Below are positions 15,907 to 23,830 of a stretch of 64,000 nt of DNA, piece after piece. Origin of the DNA: Microvirga terrae (lineage in GTDB: Bacteria; Pseudomonadota; Alphaproteobacteria; Rhizobiales; Beijerinckiaceae). A model generated the notes under the pieces. That model had not been told where the DNA came from and searched no databases. It worked only from the letters and a program-made list of their open reading frames with translations. The stretch covers positions 124,001-188,000 of the forward strand of contig NZ_CP102846.1 of NCBI RefSeq assembly GCF_013307435.2, written 5' to 3'. The translations under genes were made by a program, and so were the position numbers. Position 1 is the first letter of the stretch, and every line of letters starts with the position of its first letter.

Positions 15907-16707
15907 TTATATGATCTCTCCGGAAGAACTCGACTTGAGATCACCAGGAGCGAACACAGGGAATGACGGGAAGTCAGGTCGGTCGAAGTACGACCGTTTC
16001 AGAGCCGTGATAGCTGCGACAGCAAAAGCCTCACGAAAGGACGCAAAGAATAATCCGTTACCTCTCTCCTCCGTGATTGCCCACGAAAACTGAAACTGAT
16101 CACTGACCTCCATTTTGCCCATGCGTAATGTATCAAGCGGCGGAAGGAGGCCGAGGAGGTCTTGTGGTAGTTCTCCTCGGATCGCTTGAGCATTTGAGTA
16201 CCAGATCGGCATAACGCCTCCATCATGGGGAACCCGCGCCTTGAACGCCTCAGCATGGAGCGCGAGTCCCATTTTTGCACCAAACACCTTCATGTGCTTC
16301 GTCAAGATTGGGCCATCAGCCCTCATGATGCCGCTGTCCGGGTGAACACCCAGGCGCTTCACTTCCAGCTTCTCCCCTGCCCTTCGCGTCCGCATCTCCT
16401 CAAGCAGCCCCGGCACGTTCTGGTGAACAGACAGCAGGAGTTTCCTGAACTCGCCCGCTTCCATCTGGGTGGTCGGGTCTGGAGAAAGGCGACCAATCAA
16501 AGATGCTACAATATCAGAATGGCTCGTCCCATTGTTGCACGAACGGCAACTCGGAAACTCCAAGCCCTTTGGCCGCTGTTTGCCTCGGAACATCATCCGG
16601 GGCGGCATATGCTCAATCGTATCTGCCCGCTCGCCGCAGTAGATGCATCGAGGGTCCCGTCCGAGGATGCTCGCGTGTGCGCGCCTTTTTGCCTTACTCT
16701 CGCCCAT
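15907..16707 (-). CDS. HNH-type endonuclease-like protein
   Basis: A 266-residue protein. The N-terminal 65 residues carry a zinc-knuckle HNH pattern: CIYC near residue 22, IEHMPPRMMF, then FPSCRSCNNGTS with the second Cys pair and an Asn-rich end. HNH nucleases of this shape cut DNA in defence systems or mobile elements. The remaining 200 residues are unique, with no second domain I can identify. It stands alone, and no methyltransferase or defence partner adjoins it. Nuclease activity is inferred from the motif. Confidence 0.6.
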   Translation of the reverse strand: MGESKAKRRAHASILGRDPRCIYCGERADTIEHMPPRMMFRGKQRPKGLEFPSCRSCNNGTSHSDIVASLIGRLSPDPTTQMEAGEFRKLLLSVHQNVPGLLEEMRTRRAGEKLEVKRLGVHPDSGIMRADGPILTKHMKVFGAKMGLALHAEAFKARVPHDGGVMPIWYSNAQAIRGELPQDLLGLLPPLDTLRMGKMEVSDQFQFSWAITEERGNGLFFASFREAFAVAAITALKRSYFDRPDFPSFPVFAPGDLKSSSSGEII

Positions 16708-16921
16708 AGCTCGATCCGGTCAATCAGCCTAATACTACATTCGCCTTCGAGGACATCGATACCAGCGAATGCGGGGTCTCAATAGACCCCAGCGCGCAGC
16801 TATCCCTTCATGTCAGCCAAGCTAATAGTGATCCGAAGCGGCAAAGTGTGACTGTAATGGGGAACCCCGCTTCCAGACCCTGGTTGGCCTGATACGCGAC
16901 GGGACCGGAAAGGACGAGCCA

Positions 16922-17086
16922 ATGATCTGTCAGTTCTGCCAACAGGACGTGAAGGACCCCTGCCGTGACACGCAGGAGATGCGACATCGAGCCATGAGCC
17001 ACGTGGAGCGCTGCGAGAGGGCTCTTAGGGATGACCTCAGTGATGGGATCAATCCCAGCGATGGTCAGAGCGCCAGGAGCATCTGA
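16922..17086 (+). CDS. Tiny Cys/His zinc-knuckle protein (paralogue A)
   Basis: A 54-residue protein starting MICQFCQQDVKDPC, with a C-x2-C-x7-C-x12-H-x3-C pattern (C3, C6, C14, H27, C31) that should bind zinc. A second copy at 20557-20691 keeps all five ligands and the surrounding PCR.T.E...RA..H.ERC frame. This conservation between two copies is the main evidence that such a short frame is real. Function unknown; protein or nucleic-acid contact is plausible. It ends 17 bases before the next small gene. Confidence 0.6.
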   Translation: MICQFCQQDVKDPCRDTQEMRHRAMSHVERCERALRDDLSDGINPSDGQSARSI

Positions 17087-17102
17087 AGAGGCGGAGTTCG
17101 AG

Positions 17103-17309
17103 ATGACGAAGAACCCTTGGCTCAGCCTCTGGCTCAGTGCCGCGAACACCTGGGCCGGGGCCGCCCGAGGCTTCTGGACGGTAGAGATGCAGCGTCAGCA
17201 GAAGGCGATGCTGAATGAGATGACGAAGCCAAAAGGGCGGCTCGCCACCAAAGGCTCGTCCAAAAAAGCGTCAGCAGGGGTGCGGAAGAAGTCCAAGGGG
17301 CGGTCCTGA
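17103..17309 (+). CDS. Small hypothetical protein with amphipathic helix
   Basis: A 68-residue protein starting MTKNPWLSLWLSAANTWAGA, with GGAG upstream. The first 40 residues form an amphipathic helix (WLSAANTWAGAARGFWTVEMQRQQKAML) reminiscent of phasin-like granule proteins; the tail is basic (KKASAGVRKKSKGRS) as in nucleic-acid-binding tails. It probably shares a transcript with the Cys-rich protein 17 bases upstream. Function not known. Confidence 0.5.
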   Translation: MTKNPWLSLWLSAANTWAGAARGFWTVEMQRQQKAMLNEMTKPKGRLATKGSSKKASAGVRKKSKGRS

Positions 17310-17416
17310 CACTGCCAATCCTGATTCCTCACCGCCTCCGCTCCCGCCCCGCGCCCGCTTTGGGCAAGCCCTGCGGTTGCCCAGAGTGAAAGATCATAAG
17401 CCGAAACGGCGTAGAG

Positions 17417-17821
17417 ATGGTCCACTATGACAACACGCCCACCGTCGTGGTGGTACTGGTGCCTCTCCGAGGCGGCTTGCTGATGGTTCGCCGTGCGCTT
17501 GCGGGCGAAGGTTATGGTAAGCTTGCTCTTCCCGGTGGCTACCAGATGCTGGGACAGACTTGGCAGGAGGCCGGTGCGCAGGAGGTGCTGGAGGAGACAG
17601 GCGTCATCGTATCCCCAGAGGCGCTCCAGATTGTAGACGTGGAGACCACTCCTGATCGGCGGCAGAATCTGCTGTTCTGCCAAAGTCCGCTCGTCGAGCA
17701 CGAGGGCGGGTTTGTCCATGACGCCGAGGTCTCAGAAGTACTTGTCGTCTATGAACCCGTCGAAACAGCATTCCTCCTTCACACGCGCATGGTCGGAAAG
17801 TTCTTCCAGCAGACGCTATGA
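17417..17821 (+). CDS. Nudix hydrolase with altered Nudix box
   Basis: A 134-residue single-domain Nudix protein. The box reads G-YQMLG-Q-TWQEAGA-QEVLEETGV. Compared with GX5EX7REUXEEXGU, the first Glu and the Arg are both Gln, while the metal-binding EVLEE core is kept. Typical Nudix enzymes hydrolyse nucleoside diphosphates linked to another group. The two changes may weaken or alter activity. The gene is isolated in its neighbourhood. Confidence 0.8.
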   Translation: MVHYDNTPTVVVVLVPLRGGLLMVRRALAGEGYGKLALPGGYQMLGQTWQEAGAQEVLEETGVIVSPEALQIVDVETTPDRRQNLLFCQSPLVEHEGGFVHDAEVSEVLVVYEPVETAFLLHTRMVGKFFQQTL

Positions 17822-17843
17822 GGCCAGGGACTTGCAGCCGATC

Positions 17844-18056
17844 TCAGGTCGGGTGACCCTCTGTATCTTCGATCTCAGGCGACTGCTCCACAGGTATCTG
17901 CTGATCCGGCACTTTGGCATTCTCGCTCGGATCGTGCTTTCCGTCCTGATGATCCGCGTTGCCGGTTCCGTCTTCCTGCACACCATTACGGCGGCTGCTG
18001 TTGACGCTCAGGTTCTCTAACCCTGTATCCTGGTTTGGTTGCTTGTTTCCCGCCAT
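17844..18056 (-). CDS. Small hydrophilic disordered protein
   Basis: A 70-residue protein, MAGNKQPNQDTG..., very rich in Asp, Glu, Asn and Gln, with no hydrophobic core. A strong GAGGAGG ribosome site lies directly before the ATG, which is the best support for it being expressed. It resembles the small hydrophilic stress-type proteins common in this family of bacteria. No function proposed. Confidence 0.5.
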   Translation of the reverse strand: MAGNKQPNQDTGLENLSVNSSRRNGVQEDGTGNADHQDGKHDPSENAKVPDQQIPVEQSPEIEDTEGHPT

Positions 18057-18120
18057 GGCCTCCTCCTCGGGATATCTCATCCTCTAGGAGAACGGTGGCC
18101 GCAGTGCTCGGTTGCAGAAC

Positions 18121-18288
18121 CTACCCCGTCACCGCCTGTCTGATCCGAGCAGCCGCATCTATCGGGTTGATACCATCCGTGTACCAATCCAAGATCGCCA
18201 AATAGAGGCTATTTCGCAGAAGTGGGTGATGCTCAGGGGGAAGGTGCTCTTCGACAGCCTCCAGGTATCGCGAGAAGGGCTTTAGCAT
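18121..18288 (-). CDS. Small hypothetical protein, 55 residues
   Basis: Short frame MLKPFSRYLEAVEEHL...LYLAILDWYTDGINPIDAAARIRQ, with a GGAG ribosome site 8 bases before the ATG. Composition and helix pattern look like a real small helical protein. It is on the same strand as the disordered protein at 17844 and 65 bases upstream of it. Not recognised. Confidence 0.5.
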   Translation of the reverse strand: MLKPFSRYLEAVEEHLPPEHHPLLRNSLYLAILDWYTDGINPIDAAARIRQAVTG

Positions 18289-18543
18289 CGAACCAGCCTC
18301 CGTTGATGGTCATCAATCCGGGACAGTGTCCTTCCAAGTAGAGCATCAATGGAGCAGCATTTTGTCTTTCGCCCTCCACTCAAATTCGGAGCATGATCCA
18401 ATGTTACGAGAGGATAAGATGCTGAAGCCGTGCACCGCTGCGCTGCATCTGGCGCTCGCGCGGCAACTTTAGAGCAGCACGGAACCTTCCTTGTCGTTCT
18501 GCGCTGATATCGACTCCGTGCTCTTCCGGCTGCGGGATTAGCC

Positions 18544-18771
18544 ATGCCCGACGACCCTGACAAGACCTTGCAGGAGTTGTGTCAGCGAATAGTCAGTGAG
18601 GGGTTGCCGAAACTCTCGGCAGAGGCATTGCGCGTGTTCAAACGGGAGGAGCGGCGCGGTCCGAGGTTGGCCCAGCCGACTGCGTCCAAACCTCTGCTCA
18701 GCCTGTCCACAGAGGCACTCCGACTGGTCCATGAGAAATCCAATCCTGCATGGCCGTGGAACCAGCGATAA
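18544..18771 (+). CDS. Small hypothetical protein, 75 residues
   Basis: MPDDPDKTLQELCQRIVSEGLPKLSAEALRVFKREERRG... consists of one or two helices and a flexible tail, with an internal repeat-like LS.EALR.. (LSAEALRVF, LSTEALRLV). No signal peptide or known domain. The upstream ribosome site is weak. It is probably real by composition, but unnamed. Confidence 0.4.
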   Translation: MPDDPDKTLQELCQRIVSEGLPKLSAEALRVFKREERRGPRLAQPTASKPLLSLSTEALRLVHEKSNPAWPWNQR

Positions 18772-18880
18772 CTGACTCTCCCGGCACTTAATCTCCGGTC
18801 GTTCAGCTAACCGTGGCGGTTGGGGTGACAGCGCTTCTTGGTGAAATGCTTCTGCCGTTCGATGACCTTGGCCGAAGCCA

Positions 18881-19114
18881 TCACTTCCCTGTCACTGCGG
18901 GGTGTTCCTCAGTGAGGGTTCCAATCAGACGCAGCAATTCCTGCTGTTCCGGACCCGAGCCGCGACTCAAGAAGGCCACGACATCCTCATGTTCCACATG
19001 TCCTCCCGACGCCAGATTGGCTTCATGATGGACAAACACAGTCCCTGAAGGGTCTGCAATCAGGAACCAGCGGTCACCGCTCGGGCTTTCGTAGAGCTTA
19101 CGCGCCTTCTTCAT
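18881..19114 (-). CDS. Conserved small hypothetical protein
   Basis: A 77-residue protein, MKKARKLYESPSGDRWFLIAD..., with FVHHEANLASGG and FLSRGSGPEQQELLRLIGTL. This N-terminal pattern recurs in small proteins of Methylobacteriaceae and Bradyrhizobiaceae whose role is unknown. A GGAG sequence precedes the ATG. Monocistronic. Confidence 0.6.
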   Translation of the reverse strand: MKKARKLYESPSGDRWFLIADPSGTVFVHHEANLASGGHVEHEDVVAFLSRGSGPEQQELLRLIGTLTEEHPAVTGK

Positions 19115-19252
19115 GGAGGCTCCTGTCGGATCGACATGGTGGAGTTATTAAAACGTATTTGGTCGGAAGGCAGAAAGCACTCTCTGCGTGGCCAACGTTC
19201 TTCAGCGGGAACCTGAGCCGCAAATTCAGCAAGGGTTTGAGAACGGAGTTCC

Positions 19253-19513
19253 TCACTCAAATGAGGCTGGGTCTAACAGTTCAAAGGGCTCTGCTGGGAT
19301 TATCGTCGAGATCGCATGCTTGTACACGACCTGTGTCCCGCTACCTCGGGCAAGCTGCACCGTATAACTGTCAAACCGTTTGATCCGGCCCACGAGCTTG
19401 ATCCCGTTCACAAGGAACATCATAACCTCAATTTCACTGTCGCGAAGGTGTTTGAGGAACATGTCCTGGATCGTTGGGGTCTTTTGTACAGTCACGGTTG
19501 ACCCCCTCGGCAT
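19253..19513 (-). CDS. hfq: Hfq-family RNA chaperone (plasmid paralogue)
   Basis: An 86-residue Sm-like protein. Sm1 is IEVMMFLVNGIKLVGRIKRFDSYTVQL and Sm2 contains VVYKHAISTIIP, the near-invariant YKHA signature of Hfq. Hfq hexamers pair small RNAs with mRNAs. The start at MPRGST was chosen to match the family length; an upstream frame would add 21 unlikely residues. Differences from a standard Hfq are the distal face start KTPTIQDMFLKHLRDSE in place of ...LQDxFLNxxRK and a short acidic tail. The gene follows a 94-residue gene by 10 bases, so they form one transcript. A chromosomal hfq is presumably also present, making this a second, possibly specialised copy. Confidence 0.8.
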   Translation of the reverse strand: MPRGSTVTVQKTPTIQDMFLKHLRDSEIEVMMFLVNGIKLVGRIKRFDSYTVQLARGSGTQVVYKHAISTIIPAEPFELLDPASFE

Positions 19514-19523
19514 GTGGCACCGC

Positions 19524-19808
19524 TCATAGTCGACGCTGGGTAACTGGAATTGCGGGAAGCCGCTCCACCTCAACAACCCTCGTCGCTTGTGGCAACTTCC
19601 GCTCAGCGTAGTCCCGTATCGGTCTTGCTGTCTCGCGAAGACGAAGGCTGAGCCGCTCGATCTCGGGCACCACCATCGGCGCTCCGTGCGCCGCTACCAT
19701 CTCGGCGAGGTCTTCAGGAAGGGCATCAACGTGCTCTTGGAGGAGGAGAAGGGCTGCACGGATGGTACTCAACTCTCGTTCGTCCACAACAAGGGCGAGT
19801 TTCTTCAT
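19524..19808 (-). CDS. Hypothetical protein upstream of the Hfq paralogue
   Basis: A 94-residue helical protein: MKKLALVVDERELSTIRAALLLLQEHVDALPEDL..., then IERLSLRLRET and RKLPQATRVVEVERLP. It ends 10 bases before the Hfq start, so it is likely co-transcribed and perhaps acts with it. No domain is recognised and no membrane segment is seen. Confidence 0.55.
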   Translation of the reverse strand: MKKLALVVDERELSTIRAALLLLQEHVDALPEDLAEMVAAHGAPMVVPEIERLSLRLRETARPIRDYAERKLPQATRVVEVERLPAIPVTQRRL

Positions 19809-19966
19809 GGGGGTGCATCGGCCTCTAAGCTTGTCCTTTCAGGCTACAGGCGGATGCGGCAGAAAGAAGGCGATCAGTCTGCGGGCAAACGCTCCCGATT
19901 GATCAAGCTTAAAGCAACGCTTCCTTAATCCACCTCGCAGACGATTCCATCTGAAAGGGTGTGATC

Positions 19967-20395
19967 ATGGCTGTGGGAGCGAGACTATCCAAGGAGCCCC
20001 TACGCCGGAACCGCTTCCTGAAATCCAAACCTGCAGATGCTCCCTGGCTGGCTGGGCTTGCTGTAGGGCTTTTGGCTGTGATCCTCGTTGCCGGATTTCC
20101 TGCCCAGGCAGATGAATTCGATGCACTGGCCGTATACAGCGCGGCAAGACCTCTCAATGATCGCTGGCAGGCTTGTGCCGCATCCTATGTCAGGCGTCGG
20201 CTCCAATCCCATGTTCCGTCAGACTCGCTTGCGAAGGACGCTTTACGCAGTTGTCAGCCTCAGGAGAACGAGCTCCTTCGCTTCTTTACCAGCAGGATCG
20301 GGCAAAGGTCTGCCAAGACTGTGGTGACGGTCCTGCGCCAACGATATCGATCTGACCTTGCCGCAGCTATCGATGAGCATAGAGCCCGAGAATAG
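19967..20395 (+). CDS. Exported hypothetical protein
   Basis: A 142-residue protein with a basic start, a hydrophobic stretch at about residues 28-47 (WLAGLAVGLLAVILVAGFPAQA) ending at a signal-peptidase-like AQA, and a mature helical domain with two Cys (WQACAASYVRRRL, DALRSCQ). A disulfide in the periplasm is possible. AAGGG lies before the ATG. No family named. The small Cys-rich paralogue B follows 160 bases downstream. Confidence 0.55.
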   Translation: MAVGARLSKEPLRRNRFLKSKPADAPWLAGLAVGLLAVILVAGFPAQADEFDALAVYSAARPLNDRWQACAASYVRRRLQSHVPSDSLAKDALRSCQPQENELLRFFTSRIGQRSAKTVVTVLRQRYRSDLAAAIDEHRARE

Positions 20396-20556
20396 GAACC
20401 CTGCTTCCATAAGCGGGTTAGGTTGGCCTACAGCCACTGAGGGCGACAGCAGTAAGATCGGATCGATCACCGGTGCCGAGCCGTTTCTCCGACGATACGC
20501 GGAACTCCGGTCGTGCAACTTTGTTGGCCTGACAGCCTAACCAAGAGGTCGCACCA

Positions 20557-20691
20557 ATGATCTGTCCATTCTGCAAGCAAGAGGTCGATGAACCCTGCCG
20601 CAACACTGTTGAGGTGCAGCGGCGAGCCAGCGAGCACATTGAGCGATGCGATAAGGCTCTGCGAAACCTGAAAGGGATCGTGTTTGGCTAA
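20557..20691 (+). CDS. Tiny Cys/His zinc-knuckle protein (paralogue B)
   Basis: A 44-residue protein, MICPFCKQEVDEPCRNTVEV..., with C3, C6, C14, H27 and C31 spaced exactly as in the 54-residue paralogue at 16922. The third-position changes between the copies keep the protein, which is a sign of selection. It is probably a zinc-bound mini-domain; function unknown. Confidence 0.6.
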   Translation: MICPFCKQEVDEPCRNTVEVQRRASEHIERCDKALRNLKGIVFG

Positions 20692-20981
20692 ACGTGTCGG
20701 TTGGCGTAGCGCCGACTTGGTGAGATTCTTCAGTCCTTCCAACACCTTCGCGGGCGCAAGGCTCACATGATTGCTTGCCAACCCACCCGAAGTCTCCAAC
20801 AAAAACCCCGTCCGTGGACGAGGTAAGGTGACTCAGGAGAAATCATGTTGCGTAAGGCAATGTCGCCCCATCTGGGTCAGTTCGTGCCGCTGACGAAAGA
20901 AAGGTGAGCCGAACGAAGGGGCGTGGCTTCCCGTCATTATGGCATGCGCCACTTGGCGCGGATAAGACAATGGAGAACGAT

Positions 20982-21635
20982 ATGCTCCATAAGCATCTCG
21001 CATTGGCTCTTCTCGGTACGATCCTAATCTCAGCCCCGGCGCTGTCCCAGACCAACCAGCCCGCAGGCTCGACCACAGCTCCTCCTACCGGTTCAACGGC
21101 AGCCCCTTCGGCGGGTGACCCGAGCTTCGGCGCGAAGGAACCAGTCCGCATGAACACCGGTAACTGGATGACCCAGGAGCAGCCGGGGCAGTGGCGCGCC
21201 TCCAAGCTCGAAGGGTTGAATGTCTACAATCAGAACAATGAGAAGATCGGCGACATCAGCGAAGTGATCGTGGACAGCAGCGGCACAATCCAGGCCGTGG
21301 TGGTGGGCGTCGGCGGGTTCCTGGGCATCGGCGAACGGGACGTAGCGATCCCGTTCGATCAGATCAAGTTCGTCAACGAGCCGCGTGCAGTGGCGACCAC
21401 AGCCACCACGACCGATCCGAATGCCCCAGCAGCGCCACGAGCACCGGCCACAACAACAACAGCGCCAGCGGCTCCGGGGACAGTCGATCCGAACGCGCCG
21501 ACCACCACGGGAACAGTGGCGACCGATCAGAGGGCCGGTGCTGCAAACCGCTCGGCTCCGGATCATGCGCTACTGACAACCAACATGACCAAGGATCAGC
21601 TAAAGGCGGCTCCCGAGTTCAAATACGCCCGCTGA
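20982..21635 (+). CDS. Exported PRC-barrel domain protein
   Basis: A 217-residue protein. The signal peptide MLHKHLALALLGTILISAPALSQ is fixed by GGAG five bases upstream. A Thr/Pro/Ala-rich linker follows, then a PRC barrel at about residues 60-130 (ASKLEGLNVYNQNNEKIGDISEVIVD...GVGGFLGIGERDVAIPFDQI). A second low-complexity TTT/APAAP region and a short conserved end (TKDQLKAAPEFKYA) complete it. PRC-barrel proteins of this kind are common in Hyphomicrobiales envelopes and stress regulons; the ligand is unknown. A terminator follows. Confidence 0.8.
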   Translation: MLHKHLALALLGTILISAPALSQTNQPAGSTTAPPTGSTAAPSAGDPSFGAKEPVRMNTGNWMTQEQPGQWRASKLEGLNVYNQNNEKIGDISEVIVDSSGTIQAVVVGVGGFLGIGERDVAIPFDQIKFVNEPRAVATTATTTDPNAPAAPRAPATTTTAPAAPGTVDPNAPTTTGTVATDQRAGAANRSAPDHALLTTNMTKDQLKAAPEFKYAR

Positions 21636-21655
21636 GACGATCAATCCTTCCAAGG

Positions 21656-21676
21656 AGGGGCCGCGAGGCCCCTTTC
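21656..21676 (+). terminator. Terminator after the PRC-barrel gene
   Basis: Stem AGGGGCC/GGCCCCT with a GCGA tetraloop, followed by TT, 20 bases after the stop. The T run is short. Confidence 0.6.
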
Positions 21677-21741
21677 GCTATATTGCGGCTGTCTCGGAGG
21701 CGCACCGAGATTTGCTCTCCGCTGGAAGTCGAGCGCAGCGC

Positions 21742-22035
21742 TTATTCGATGATCTCGACGATCCGACCAGTGCGCGGGTCAACCAGCACCGTTCGGTCGT
21801 TCACAATCGAATAGCGATAGGGATTGCGAAGGCCGACACTGGCCGGGAGCGGTGAAAGCCGTGCACGCGCTGGCGCGGGTTGCCCAACTGTCACTGGTTC
21901 GGCGACCCGGATCGAGGGGCTCCGTTGCGCCGCCACATAAGTGCGCACCCGCCGCGCCTCCTCAGTGGTCAGAATGCCTCCCACCGCTGCACCGGCCACA
22001 CCACCGACCGCCGCGCCGACTGGACCACCTACAAC
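21742..22035 (-). pseudogene. DUF1236-family protein, N-terminus cut off by an IS6 element
   Basis: The frame reads VVGGPVGAAVGGVAGAAVGGI straight out of the IS6 end at 22036, then LTTEEARRVRTYV, and closes with NDRTVLVDPRTGRIVEIIE. This is the glycine-zipper plus C-terminal DUF1236 pattern of exported envelope proteins. The signal peptide and start are missing, so the gene is decapitated; an internal ATG at 21999 would make only the cytoplasmic stub. Confidence 0.7.
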
Positions 22036-22862
22036 GGTTCTGTCGCAACTCGGGAATAGGGATGAGAAAGCAGCAGGTGGATCGAAAACCGCTTATGCGG
22101 CAAGCAGATGGAACTGCTCGGCGAGCGATAGCTGCTGCTTGCAGGCATATTCCGCCTGTCCTTTACGCATCATATGGATCAACTCGATGCCGCCCAGGAT
22201 CACGCGGGCGCTGTCAGCCGACTTGAAGCCAAGCATCGGACGCACGCGCCGTTTGACGGCGCGGTGATCCTGCTCGATGCGGTTGTTGAGGTATTGGCTC
22301 TGCCGGATCCTGATCGGTTTCAGCGTGCATCCCGATCTGTCCTGCAGCCGGCTCTCGGCATCACACGACAGGATGGCTTCCCGATTGGTCTGGCTGCCGT
22401 CGATCACAATCCGCTCGGGCCGGCCATGTCGCTTGAGTGCCTTGCGCAGGAACCGTTTGGCCGCAGTCAGATTGCGCCGCTCACTGAACCAGAACTCCAC
22501 TGTGTCGCCGTTGCTGTGGACTGCCCGGTAGAGATACATCCATCGGCCGCGGACCTTGATGTAGGTTTCGTCGATATGCCACTTGCCAGTGACCGCTCGC
22601 TTGCGGCGATTGAACCGCTCCAGTAATTGGGGTGAGTAGCGGGTGACGCATCTGTGAATGGTCGCGTGATCAACGGAGATGCTGCGCTCGGCCATCATCT
22701 CCTCAAGGTTCAGCAGGCTCAAATTGTAAGCCAAATACCACCGGACGCACAGCAGGATTACGGATCTATCGAATTGCCTGCCCTTGAACATCTTGCTTCA
22801 TCCTCTCCCGCCAGGGCAGGCCAGAGCCGTTCAAGAGGTAAGAAAGAGTTGCGACAGATCCC
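22036..22862 (-). mobile_element. IS6-family insertion sequence 3
   Basis: An 827-bp element with inverted repeats GGTTCTGTCGCAACTC (from 22036) and GGATCTGTCGCAACTC (inward from 22862). The adjoining octamers differ (CCTACAAC, ATCTTTGC). Both neighbours are the headless 3' parts of two different genes, so the element marks a deletion or fusion joint rather than a simple insertion. Confidence 0.85.
22093..22791 (-). CDS. IS6-family transposase
   Basis: A 232-residue DDE transposase beginning MFKGRQFDRSVILLCVRWYL, with the triad in DETYIKV, VIDGSQTN and RIEQDHRAVKRR. It is full length and intact. It belongs to a subgroup distinct from the two other IS6 elements of the window. Confidence 0.9.
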   Translation of the reverse strand: MFKGRQFDRSVILLCVRWYLAYNLSLLNLEEMMAERSISVDHATIHRCVTRYSPQLLERFNRRKRAVTGKWHIDETYIKVRGRWMYLYRAVHSNGDTVEFWFSERRNLTAAKRFLRKALKRHGRPERIVIDGSQTNREAILSCDAESRLQDRSGCTLKPIRIRQSQYLNNRIEQDHRAVKRRVRPMLGFKSADSARVILGGIELIHMMRKGQAEYACKQQLSLAEQFHLLAA

Positions 22863-22964
22863 ATCTTTGCCACGCTCGCGCGCCTTGCTGAGTTACACAG
22901 GAACGGTGTGCTGACGGATGAGGAGTTTGCCGCCAAGAGGGCAGAGTTGCTGGCCCGCATCTAA
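22863..22964 (+). pseudogene. SHOCT-domain protein, only the C-terminal end left
   Basis: Directly after the IS6 end the plus strand reads IFATLARLAELHRNGVLTDE then EFAAKRAELLARI and a stop. That is the SHOCT oligomerisation motif that closes many membrane proteins. Everything 5' of it is gone. Confidence 0.65.
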
Positions 22965-23143
22965 GGATCAAGTTCAGCTCACCGTTATGTTCAGCCGATC
23001 ATCCGCTATATCTCAACTGGGGCGGACCAGGGATTCTGGTCCTGTCGCGATTTCCGGGCCACAGACACAGAGAAGATGCCTGAGCGAACGGTAGGCTATC
23101 ATGCGACGAGCCGCGCGAATTGCTTCGGAAGGTTTCCTGCGGA

Positions 23144-23389
23144 TCAACGCTGACGCACCTGAACGAAGTAGGCCGCGATCGGCGCTTCGCCGAGAGCCTT
23201 GCAGGCTTCCAGCCGATGCAAGCCTTCGACCAGAACAAACGGCTTGCCATCGGGCCGCACGAGAACGGGTGCCTGCCGCCCCTTCCGGATGATGCTCTCG
23301 GCAAGGGCTGCAACCTTGTGCGATTCAAGTGTTTGACGTCGCACCGGCACATAGAAATCTGCGATGGCGATTGTCTGCCTCTTCATCAT
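23144..23389 (-). CDS. ParB/Srx-like N-terminal domain protein
   Basis: An 81-residue protein. It has the ParB-like nuclease fold core: IADFYVPVRR, HKVAALAESIIRKGRQAPVLVR, then FVLVEGLHRLEACKALGE with the GxHRxxA motif of the ParB/sulfiredoxin family. There is no helix-turn-helix or dimerisation domain, so it is not a full partition ParB. It may use a nucleotide through the GxHR motif. The function of such stand-alone domains is unknown. It is not near repC. Confidence 0.7.
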   Translation of the reverse strand: MMKRQTIAIADFYVPVRRQTLESHKVAALAESIIRKGRQAPVLVRPDGKPFVLVEGLHRLEACKALGEAPIAAYFVQVRQR

Positions 23390-23544
23390 CGCGGCGCCTC
23401 CGGTCTCTCGTCATGATGATCAAAGCTTAGGCGCCGCAGATCGGCTTGCCGAGGAACATGCGATCCCAGATTGAATTGCCCGAGATGGGCAGCTTGGCAG
23501 GAGGTTGGCGTTGCTGTGCTGGCTCCCTCACATGGAGACATCTC

Positions 23545-23748
23545 ATGAGCAAACTCACGGCATTGCTTGGCTTTCTCTTCCTGGCTGCTTCATCGGCCTG
23601 GGCGCAGACCCCTGCCCCCTCCCCTGCGCCCGGCGCTCCCTCCGCGGCAACAAGTGGAGGGATCGCTGACTACTGGTGGATCATCCTGCTGGTGATCGTT
23701 GTCGCCGCCGCGATCTGGTATTTCTCCCGCAGCCGCAGGGGCGTGTAA
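23545..23748 (+). CDS. Small membrane protein with signal peptide
   Basis: A 67-residue protein. Signal sequence MSKLTALLGFLFLAASSAWA is fixed by GGAG 7 bases upstream; a Pro/Ala-rich spacer follows, then one transmembrane helix (YWWIILLVIVVAAAIWYF) and a basic cytoplasmic end RSRRGV. Many alphaproteobacteria carry such LPXTG-like or gliding-motility-type small anchors. Function unknown. A terminator lies 80 bases after it. Confidence 0.6.
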   Translation: MSKLTALLGFLFLAASSAWAQTPAPSPAPGAPSAATSGGIADYWWIILLVIVVAAAIWYFSRSRRGV

Positions 23749-23830
23749 TCGAGCATCCGGCAGGAACGGACCCATGGCATCAGGCGTTAATCTGCAGCCC
23801 TTTGATGCTCCTGACGGTCCTATCGACATG

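Noticed and set aside
16808..17149. A 113-codon minus-strand frame
   Set aside because: It is antisense to the Cys-rich small gene, whose ligands are conserved in a paralogue.
23144..23389. Considered as the plasmid partition ParB
   Set aside because: Only the N-terminal fold is present, with no ParA neighbour and no helix-turn-helix.
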